Origin: Diorhabda sublineata
Taxonomy: Eukaryota > Arthropoda > Insecta > Coleoptera > Chrysomelidae
NCBI RefSeq assembly: GCF_026230105.1
Contig: NC_079479.1
Span: 13,155,734 to 13,219,733 of the forward strand
Length of the DNA: 64,000 nt
Reading direction: 5' to 3'
A program made the translations under genes and the position numbers. Shown piece after piece: positions 11,825 through 21,653 of the stretch; within the stretch, counting starts at the first letter, position 1, and each line of letters starts with the position of its first letter. Under the pieces are notes generated by a model. That model made no database searches, had not been told where the DNA came from, and saw only the letters and a program-made list of their open reading frames with translations.

Positions 11825-14800
11825 ATGTACAAACCGGAGGAGTCCATAAAGAATCGCGTATATTTTGCATCCAAGGATGGAATGTCAATTGCTTTGTATA
11901 CTTTAATAAGTGGACTTGACAAAACTAAAGTGAATGAACTTATAAATGAGGTGAGTCTTAAAAAATCATTTAATCACGTGTATTTTCTAAAAATGTACAT
12001 TCTATAGGTTTTAAAATATATACAAAATGATAGTGCAATTTTACACACCTAAATGTTTTGTTTGATATCTAAAAATAATACTTACAATTTTTGTTGTCTA
12101 GAATAGTCCAAATCTGTGAAATCATTTGAAAATTGACAATATTATCTCTTATTAGTAATATTTTGCCTTCACACTTTGGTAGTAATCAATTATTTGTTTT
12201 AAATAGATAACATATCACGCAAATAATAACTTTATTTTTATTTATATTAAAAGCTGGCGATTGTTATTTATTATAGAGGTAAATCATTTGTAGAATATCA
12301 TTTTACTTATTTGCAACGCAATAATATTTCACTTATATATTCGTTTTGAAAAGATTTTTTACCATAAAACGTTAAGCTTCTAATTTTATTTTAAAGTATT
12401 CTAAATTTCACAAGAGTATGTTTAATTTAGGTCTATTTGCTTCACTTTTAACACTGTATTGTGTAGTTTAACTCAATATATACTCTTTTAGGATGTATTA
12501 AATTAAACCAATATAATGTTATTTTCTTGGTTTCTTCACTTAATCTTGGGAAATAGCCCATCAAAACTGATAATAACAATTTATATCATTAGTTTTCGAA
12601 GATCCTGTATAAATTTATTTTTAATTAGAAATATTTTTATCGAAAAAATCGCGTATCAAAAAAACTATAATTAGAAACTCCATTTCAAATGATGTTAATT
12701 ATATCAGTCCTAAAAATGTTATAAACTCATATCATTTCGATTCTGTTTGTTTTTATATGATTTTTTTAAGTTTCCTATATTTGTTATAGTTTAAAAATTT
12801 ATTTTAAGAATCACTTAACCTCAGTGAATTTTTGAAATCCAGAAAAACAACACGTGTGCTAATAATAGATGAAAATATTTCACTCGACCTCATATACTGT
12901 GTGGTTCATATAATATTTTACTGAAAACTTGTATACTGGATGTTTGTGAAGAGCTTTTTTTTGGTTAAAATACTTTTATTGGTGTACAAGCTTTTGTTAT
13001 ATAGGAATCATTGTTAAAAATGTATGTCTGAATAGTTAGAAATAAGTAAAACAGTTGTTGACTGACATGAACAACATTTGTTAAACAATTCTTGTCCAAC
13101 TATTATTAGTTTTGATAAATGTATAGCAAGTGAAGCAATTTTGGTCATATAAAAACATTGTTTATCATCCTGAACAATTTTCATCAAACTGGAAACAATA
13201 TTTGTCTAGATGAAACAATTGTTACCCAATTTTGTTGAATTTTTGTTTCATTGAACACAATTTTAAATTAATGGTACAATTTTTCTTGAACAAGAACATT
13301 TAGTCTTCATTAAAAGCATCTTTTGTTGCACTGAAGATGTTTTTTGTCCTACTAGAACAATATTTGCTGGACTGAGAAAGATTGAATTGTACTAGAAGTA
13401 CAATATATTTAGATTCAGTTCATTTTGACACACCTCATATGTTTGAGTCATTTCTACAGGATCTTCTTTCTTCCATAATAGGTCTAACGCCTGTTCCTTC
13501 TACGATTCTTTTCTCCTTCTTTCTTCAATAATAGGTCTAACGCCTGTTCTTTCTTTGATATCTTTCCTAATCCTGGCTCTAGATTTTCACTCTACCTTTT
13601 TCTTAGTTGTTCTCTACTACGTGTATCTGGATCTGGTTTTATAATCTCTTCTTCTCTACTTTCATATCAAATCTTAGGTTATTTCCATTTAGAACTATAA
13701 TAACCCCTTAAATGAGTAACCGTATAGGCAAAGGCCAAATTACAGGAAAAAGAAGAATCGCGTATCTAGCCTCGTTACGAAATGACAGTGGTGTAGAAAG
13801 AATTGTTGTGGAAATAGAAATAGCGGTATTAGAGGTTATATTATACCAATTTGACGTTACATTTTTGTTAAAGTTACTTTGAATTTCTGACAGAGAATAG
13901 AAGATGACGGACAAGAATGTACCCCCCTGATAATAGCAGCGAAAAATGGACACGATAAAGTTGTTAGAATGTTATTAACAAATTACGAACCTAATCTAGA
14001 AGTAGAAGGTATAGTTAGATTCGATGGTTATGTGATAGACGGTGCTACGGCACTTTGGTGCGCCGCATGTGCAGGTAAGCCTATATATAGTGTGATCAAA
14101 ACAAAGAAAAAAAAACTTTTCATCCTTAGTATTTTATAGTTATAGGAATTTCCATTCGCGTCACAATCTGTTCATTTGTGATTATTATTCGTATTATATA
14201 CGAGGGCTTTTTTATAATCATGTTGATACTAAGTCATTTAACTATTTCTATACGAGGGTTTTTTGATATTTATGTTGGTTCTAGGTCATTTAATTATTTG
14301 TAAATATTTAATAAAAGCCGGTGCCGATATAAACCACGGTACTAAAACGAGTTCTACGCCACTTCGAGCGGCCTGTTTCGATGGTCGTTTGGACGTGGTA
14401 CAATATCTAATACACCATAAGGCTGATATACACCTAGCGAATAAATATAATAACACCTGCCTCATGATAGCTTCTTATAAGGGTCATTTAGAAATAGTGA
14501 GTAGGGGTGTGTTGAATTTTGGGGAAAAAAATCCATTTGGAATTTTACAGGTTCGTTATTTGTTGGAAAAAGGCGCGAATCCGAACGAAAGAGCTCATTG
14601 TGGAGGTACTGCGTTACATTTTGCCTCCGAATGCGGGCACGTGGGAGTTGTTAAGCAACTTCTTTTATACGATGCGAAATTTAGCAGTAACGACGTAGGG
14701 ATGACGGCGATCAAAGCCGCCGCTGAAAAAACCAAAGAAGCGGTAGTGGAATTCTTGATTAACAGAGAAGATATTTCGGTGGAAGATAAAATTGAGGCTT

Positions 14801-17800
14801 TGGAACTTTTGGGAGCGTCGTTTGCCAACGATAAAGAAAACTACAACATCGTTAAAGCTTATAAATACATGTATTTAGCAATGCAATTGAGGTTAGTATA
14901 TTAAGAGAATTAGATCGTTGGATTCAAGTCAATTTTCACCCTACGGGAACAAATTCGTCGAAATGGAAATGATTTGATATGATGAAATTTTCGTCACATT
15001 AAATAAAATTTTCATTGGAATAGAACAATTTTCGTTCGAATCGAAACAATTTATGCCTAACTGGAACAATTTTCGTCCAATTCGGAACAATTTGTGTCCT
15101 GTCAGAACAATTTTCGTCAAACTTGCAACATTTTTGCTTAGACAGACAATTTTTTCTGAATAAGAACAATTTTCGTCGCGCTAAAACCAATTTGTGTCCA
15201 GCTGGAACAATTTTCGTGCTTCCCAAACAATTTGTGTTCAGCTGAAACAATTTTCGTCACACTAAAAACAATTTTTATTGGACTAGAAAAATTTTAGTAC
15301 GACTAGAAACAATTTATACTCAATTGGAACAATTTTCGCCAAATTACTAATAATTTTTACACTTCTACCATATAGTTTCTTCTTTTTTTTTATTTTTTCA
15401 ACAAAATTTCAATCGCAAACTGTCACATCTATTTGCAAACCCATAGATACAGTGATCCCGATAATCCGATCAAGAAAAAAATTATCAAACCCATCGAAGC
15501 CTATGAAAACTGGATAGAATGTCAAACGATCCAAGAACTCCAAGCCATAAGCGAAAATCACAACAGTCTCCACATGGAAGCTTTAACCATTAGAGAAAGA
15601 ATCTTGGGAACCCACAACGCCGAAGTACCTTATCCAGTGATATACAGAGGAGCGGTTTTTGCCGATAACGCCCGTTTTGATAGGTAAAAAATTATTTTTT
15701 TCCTATTATGAAATCGAATACGACGCTCATAGACCAGGATGTAGTTGTTTATCGTATTTTTCAGATGTTTGGAATTATGGTTGCACGCCCTCCGCTTAAG
15801 ATTGAAGACATCTGTACCGGTCGGTAAGGATCTCCTGAGATTCGCCCAAGTGTTCTGTCAAATGTTGGACGTCGACATTTCTTTATCGTTCGATTGTGTT
15901 TACGAAGTATTCGCAGCCGCCGTAACGGAATTGGAACGTAATAGAGACAATATGAAAAAAAATGTATGTAAAGAGGATCCGGAAACGTGTATGGTAAGTT
16001 TTTTTTCTTTTGTCCATTTATATTCGTTTTCTTTGAAATGTCATTTTTGATAATATTCCACATATTTTATTTGACAGGTTTGTTCGGTTAAAACAAATAA
16101 AGGACAGTACCGGACTTGCTGAGTATCTCTGGTATTTTAACAATATATTTCGGAATGTTTATTCGATTTTTCATGGGGAGCCGTCAATTTTGACAGTTTT
16201 TGTGTTATTTTGTAATTTCTAGTCATTTTATTTGACAGGTCTGTTTGGTCGACGTAAATAAAGGACAAGATCGGACGTTCCAGAAGTGACTACAACGTTC
16301 TAGATTCTTCTAGATATTCCTTACGATTTTTAATTCAATTTTTCATGGTAAACTGTCAGTTTTGACAGTTTTAGTGTTATTTTGCAATTTATAGTCATTT
16401 GATTTGACAGGTTTGTTCGGTGGATGATAATAAAGGATAGGACCGGACTTGATGTGTCTGATATCTCTGGTTTTTTGACGATATTTAGGAGAGAGTTTTC
16501 GATTTTTTGATGGGGAACTGTCATTTTTGATAATTTTTGTGTTATTTGGAATTCTCTTATCATTTTATTTGACAGGTTTGTTCGGTCGATGTAAATAAAG
16601 GTCATAACCGGACGTTCCCGGAGTGATATCATTCCAGATTCCTCTAGGTTTTCTTAACGTTTCTTTATTTATTTTTCATGCTGGAACTGTCAGTTGTGAC
16701 AGTTTTTGTGTAAATAAAGGACAGGACCGTACGTTCCAGAAGTGATTCAAACGTTCTAGATTTTTCTAGATATACCTTACGTATTTCCAGAAGTAACCAT
16801 AATGTTCTAGATTCTTCAACTCCAGAGTCGACTCGTTTCCAAAAACACCTTCAAATTTTCACTTCTAATACCCCTTTTGATACGTTTTAATGATGATTTA
16901 TCTTTTATTTTTGGTATACTTCATATAAAAAAATTTTTTTGTTGACATTTTGACCTGAAATCTCATTAAATTTCACTGATCTGTCAATTTTGATAACTTC
17001 TTCGCCATTTCTATTAGTAATACGTCGTTCCAGAAATTTCTACAACGTTCTAGATTCTTCTACCTCCAAAATCTACTCGGCTCCAAAAGTTTCTCGACAA
17101 TGTTATTTGTCAGATTTGTTTAGTATTGTAAATAAATAACAGGACCGGACTTGCCGAGAATTTCAACTCAATTTTGTATTTCTAATGGTATTTAGGACAC
17201 TTTCGATTTTTTCATATTGAAACTGTCAGTTTCTACAATGCTCTAGGTTCTTCTACTTCCATAATCGATTCGATTTCAGAAAAGGTTTGATCTGTTAATG
17301 TAAACAAAGAACTTGCCGAGAAAATATTTGTTGGATAATGTGAATGAAAGCCAGGATCGAACGGATTTTTTTTATTTTCTTTTTCGTTCGTTTACAGGAT
17401 AACATTGAACATAACCTCACAACGACATTGTATTTTTTAACGATATTAACGAAAATTATGAAAACGTTTTCCGAAGAGGAACGTTTCAATATTCAGAGGA
17501 TGGTTTTTACATTAAATCAGTTGAATATGACTCAAAGGAATGGATATTCTTTGTTACATTTGGCCTGTAGTTCTGATACGCCCGTAGATGAGTTTCACAT
17601 TAAAGATGTGTGCAAGTAAGTGACATTTTTCCGGTTCTGGATCGTTGTAGTCCAAAAATGTATCCTCACTCAAAATAATTAATAATTTATCGAAATTTTT
17701 GAAAAATTTTATTTCGAAATGGGATTATTGAATGAATATTTTTAAGTTTTTCAAAAAAGGGTATTTTTGTAATTTTCATTTTCTATTCTTTATTCAGTAT

Positions 17801-19366
17801 TTTTTGATAAATATTTATCCGAAATTTGGAAAAAAAATATTTAGTATCATCAAAAAAATATTTATTTTTTTTTAATTATTTTTGCATATATTTTTAAAAA
17901 TTCTTTGTAAAATTTTGAGGCTCCAACGAAAATAATTTTTTCGTAATTTCTTTTTCGAAAATTTTGTGTAAAATAGTGTCAAAAAAATTTTTAAATCGTT
18001 ATTTATTAAAATTTACCAAAATTTTCTACTTTCATATCAAATTTTTGGAAAATTTTATTGAAAAAAAAAATGCAAAAATTTTATTGGAAACATTTGAAAA
18101 TCGTCAATTTTTGTAAATATGTCGAATGTTTCTAGTTTATCAAATTTTTTGGAAAATTTTATTGAAAAAATGCAATTTTTTTCCAAAAATGTCGAATAAA
18201 AAATAGGAAAAATGTTAAAACATTTTTAAATCTTTATTTTTTGAAAATATAACCAAATTTTTACTTTTTTATTAAATAATTTTTCTAATAATGCCAAATA
18301 AAACATTAAAAATTAAAAGAAGAAAAATTTGGAAACGTTTTGTAATCGTTATTTATTAAAAATTTGCCAAAATTTTCTACTTTCATATTAAATTTTTTTA
18401 TTGAAAAAAAATGCAAAAATTTTATTGGAAACATTTGAAAATCGTCAATTTTTGTAAATATGTCGAATGTTTCTAGTTTATCAAATTTTTTGGAAAATTT
18501 TATTGAAAAAATGCAATTTTTTTCCAAAAATGTCGAATAAAAAATAGGAAAAATGTTAAAACATTTTTAAATTTTTATTTTTTGAAAATATAACCAAATT
18601 TTTACTTTTTTATTAAATAATTTTTCTAATAATACCAAATAAAACATTAAAAATTAAAAGAAGAAAAATTTGGAAACGTTTTGTAATCGTTATTTATTAA
18701 AAATTTGCCAAAATTTTATGCTTTTTTATTAATTTTTTTGGTAACTTTTGTCGATCAAAAATTGGAAAAAATATCGAAACAAAAAACAAAAAAAACAAAA
18801 CTCATTTTGAAATCGCTATTTTTTGAAAATATGCCCGAATTATCTCTTCTTTTATCAAAAATTTCTGAAAATTTTATCCAAAAAAAATTTTTCTCCAGAT
18901 TCCCCTGTAAAGAAACAACGAAATTATTAATAAATTGCGGGGCTAATGTAAACGCAATGGACATAGAAAGAAACACCCCTTTACATATAATAGTTACATA
19001 TAACAAAGCAGTTTCCGATTTTTCCACAATGCATTCTATCGTAACGGATTTAATCGAAAATGGCGCTCACTTGGACTGCGTCAACAAATACAACGAAACC
19101 CCATTGGATACAGCGACGACAGGTAAAATATCCGACGGCAAATTTACCGCCGATCGTAAACGTGAACTCCCCTTAACGTTTTGTATAAATATTTTCAATT
19201 CGCAGGCGTGGCGGAGATTATTTTGAAGACTCAGACCAAATTGAGTTTGAGGTGTATGGCCGCGAACGCCATCAAAACTTATTCCATTGTTTATAGGGGG
19301 CAAGTACCCGAAGCTTTGGTGTCTTTTATCGAAATGCACGGTTCGGGGGTTAAGAGGAAGAAGTAG
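11825..19366 (+). CDS. Fem1b: Fem-1 homolog B (CUL2 ubiquitin-ligase substrate receptor), nine exons, complete
   Basis: Substrate receptor of CUL2-Elongin ubiquitin ligases. Coding exons: 11825-11950, 13894-14074, 14285-14496, 14551-14891, 15447-15683, 15765-15993, 17398-17615, 18899-19122 and 19206-19366. All introns are GT-AG and the phases agree, giving 642 residues against about 627 in vertebrate FEM1B. The N-terminal half is ankyrin repeats (TPLIIAAKNGH, FDGYVIDGATALWCAA, STPLRAACFDGRLDVVQYL, GTALHFASECGH). IEALELLGASFAND and the RERILG, YRGAVFADNARF and RFAQVF segments follow. Two further ankyrin-like repeats (GYSLLHLACSSDTPVDEFH, NTPLHIIVTYNKAVSDF) precede a C-terminal VHL-box (LSLRCMAANAI), which would bind Elongin C. 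The match is to FEM1B rather than FEM1A/C. The start is the first in-frame ATG giving the family N-terminus. AATAAA lies at 19511. Introns 1, 4, 6 and 7 are repeat-filled. Confidence 0.95.
11951..13893 (+). other. Fem-1B intron 1 with degenerate minisatellites
   Basis: GTGAGT donor and TTTCTGACAG acceptor. From about 13070 to 13400 it contains diverged units of about 25-35 bp built on CTGGAACAATTTTCGTC-like words. A short duplication at about 13455-13565 repeats ATAATAGGTCTAACGCCTGT. No gene is seen inside. Confidence 0.6.
14199..14302 (+). repeat. 52-bp tandem duplication spanning the exon 3 acceptor of Fem-1B
   Basis: Two adjacent copies (14199-14250 and 14251-14302) share TATACGAGGG, a T-run, ATGTTG and TCATTTAA. 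The second copy carries the functional acceptor GGTTCTAG at 14277-14284 and the first bases of exon 3. In the first copy the equivalent site reads GATACTAAG, and reading from there meets TAA almost at once. Confidence 0.75.
14985..15355 (+). repeat. Minisatellite in Fem-1B intron 4
   Basis: About a dozen diverged units of roughly 25-30 bp, each with a version of GGAACAATTTTCGTC. It fills most of the 555-bp intron between exons 4 and 5. The same word family occurs in intron 1 at 13070-13400. Confidence 0.8.
16060..17390 (+). repeat. About 165-bp tandem repeat in Fem-1B intron 6
   Basis: The phrase TTTGACAGGTTTGTTCGG recurs at about 16071, 16232, 16404 and 16569, giving a period of 161-172 bp. 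More decayed copies continue to about 17350. Each unit also has AATAAAGGACAGGACCGGAC and TTCCAGAAGTGA words. The GGACAGGACCGG core is shared with the hairpin array in the INO80D intron at 21966-22440. Each unit contains a TTTGACAG acceptor-like site, but the exon 7 acceptor used is GTTTACAG at 17390-17397. Confidence 0.8.
17995..18700 (+). repeat. About 345-bp direct repeat in Fem-1B intron 7
   Basis: The phrase TCGTTATTTATTAAAA begins copies at about 17996, 18346 and 18688. The first two copies are nearly complete and very similar, including ACATTTGAAAATCGTCAATT and TGTCGAATGTTTCTAG. The third is cut short before exon 8. The high similarity of the two long copies suggests a recent duplication. 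Confidence 0.75.
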
Positions 19367-19589
19367 GTGCAAAATTTTTTTTTAATTTTTATTTTTTTAG
19401 CTCTTATTTTCTACAGTGTTGAATCGAAATTAAAAGTTTATTGCTGTTTTTTTATTACATAAAATTATTATTATTATTATTATTTTTCGCTAAAAATTAG
19501 CTAATTGTGAAATAAATTATTTTTAAATAATTGTTCAAATTTTTTTTCTCAGATCCACGAAGATTTTGTTAATTTTAAATATTAATTAA

Positions 19590-21150
19590 TTATTGACGCG
19601 CCCTGTATAAAAATTCTATTATTTAAATTTCGTTGTAGAAAATCGGGAAAAAAATTTTTTTGTTAAATAGATGCGATGAATTGCAAAATTTTTTTCGAAA
19701 ATTTGATCAAATAATTCCGATTTTATATACAGAATGTATAAGTATATCTTAACGGAGTAAGTTGATTATTGTTATTTTTTAATTTCAGTTAACGGTATAA
19801 TCAATAATAAATCAAATATTACAAAAAAATTCTTATTTTTACAGTTTTCGAAACGTATAATCACGATTTTTGTAATTTGTCAGATATAAATACACCCTGT
19901 ATATTGAAAAACAGAAATTTTCAAATTTCATCGTAGAAATTCGGGAAAAATATCGTTTGATACAAAAAATACTCGTTGGACAATGAAATTATATCGAAAT
20001 ATTGATCAGGTGATTTAAAATATACAGGATGTTAGAATAAACATCGAAGGGAAATTATGTTAAGGTAAGTTAATTATTTGTTTTTCTAAATGAGTTTTTG
20101 TGAAAATATTGAAAAATTGGTATAAAACGCCATCGATTCTCTTGTATTTGGTAGATTTGGGAATATCTAATTATTTTATTGAATTTTATCGTACCCTGTA
20201 GATTGAAAAATTGAATTTTCTGAATTTTGTTATAGAAATTTTCGAACAAAATCTCGTTTTACAAAATATATATGATTAATTGCGAAATCACAGTTCTAGA
20301 AGTGCTGAATTATGTTTTTTTTTAGTTAGCTATAGGTACACCCAGTATATTGAAAAATTGTGTTTTTTATACCCCGAAAAAATTTATTTTACATTAAATA
20401 AACGCGATGAGTTGTGAAATTTTGATGATTAAAGTTAAAATTTTGACGATAAAAGGTGAAAAGTGAATTTTTTATTATGAAAAGTTCACTTTTGATGGAG
20501 AAGAGTGTTCTTTTGATGATGAAAAGTGAACTTTTGATGATGAAAGGTAAACAGTGAAATTTTGTTTATGCAAAGTGGAATTTTGATGATGAAAGGTAAA
20601 CAGTGAAATTTTTATGATGGAAACTGAAAATTTGATAATGAAAGGAAAAAAGTGAAATTTTGATGTTGAAAATTGAAATTTTGATTTTGCAAAATGGAAT
20701 TTTGATGATGAAAGGTAAACAGAGAAATTTTTATGATGGAAACTGAAAATTTGATAATGAAAACTGAAATTTTGATGATGAAAGGTAATATTTTCATGAT
20801 GACAGGTAAAAAGTGAAAATTTGATGATGAAAGATGAAAAGACAAATTTTGATGATGAAAACTTTTTTCATTATGAAAGGTGAAATTTTGATGCAGTGAT
20901 TGCAAATTTATATACAGGATGTTAAAAAACGTCGAAGGAGAACTTTCTTAAGGTAAATTCATTATTTTTTATTCCAATTCATTTTTATGGTGATATTGTT
21001 CAAATAATTGAGAAAAAACCAACAAATTTCTTTTTTTTCCTTCGAAAACGTCTAATTATATTTATATTGCTTTTATTAGTTATTTACACACTGTGTATAT
21101 TGAAAAATTAAATTTTTCAAATTTCATAGTAAAAATTAAAAAAAAATAAT
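19590..21150. repeat. Tandem repeat of about 300 bp with CCCTGTATA core, in the Fem-1B/INO80D spacer
   Basis: The phrases CACCCTGTATATTGAAAAA and TTCGTAGAAATTCGGG recur near 19600, 19905, 20195, 20340 and 21095. A second part, ATACAGGATGTTAGAATAAA and TTAAGGTAAGTTAATTATT, recurs near 19730, 20030 and 20920. The copies are strongly diverged. The array lies in the 2.3-kb spacer between the two convergent genes. Confidence 0.7.
20430..20900 (+). repeat. Purine-rich minisatellite GATGATGAAAGGTAAA
   Basis: Many units of about 25-35 bp carry versions of AAATTTTGATGATGAAAGG. The plus strand is strongly purine-biased. It interrupts the about 300-bp repeat array. The minus-strand open frame here (rich in His, Asn, Phe) is an artefact of this repeat. 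Confidence 0.8.
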
Positions 21151-21653
21151 TTTTGGGATCCCGTTCGAGGTAAAAAAATTATTGAAAATCATTTTTGGGA
21201 TCTTATACAAGGTAATAAAATGACTAAAAAAATATTAAAAATTATTTTTGGAACCTTGCGAAAGTAAAAAACTAATTTTTAAAAATACAACTATCATTTT
21301 TGAGATCTTATTAAGGTGTAAAAATTATAGAAAATAATTTTGGGGATCTTTTGAAATGTAAAAAAAACAAAAATCATTTTTATTTTTGGGATTTTTTAAG
21401 AGGTAAAAATAATAACAACAATTAAATGTCGTCGTATAAAATTTTACTACTAAAATAAAAATGCTATACAGAGAGATAAATTTAAATAAATTCAAGTTAA
21501 TAAATATATTTTTTTAACCCTAAAACAATTAATTCCATAACATACACTCTATAATAAAATAAAAACATTGACTGTGTGACTGAAGCGACCCTTACAAATC
21601 GATCGACGACCAAATTAAAAACTCCATTGTACTATAAATTACCTCGGGAATCG

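Noticed and set aside
14263..14904. Single open frame joining Fem-1B exons 3 and 4
   Set aside because: The family alignment has no insert at 14497-14550, and clear GT-AG signals mark a 54-nt intron there.
16060..16740. TTTGACAGG sites in each intron-6 repeat of Fem-1B as possible alternative exons
   Set aside because: Reading from each site meets stops quickly and no matching donor is repeated; treated as decoy sites within a repeat.
20612..20905. Minus-strand frame rich in His, Asn and Phe
   Set aside because: Product of the purine-rich minisatellite.
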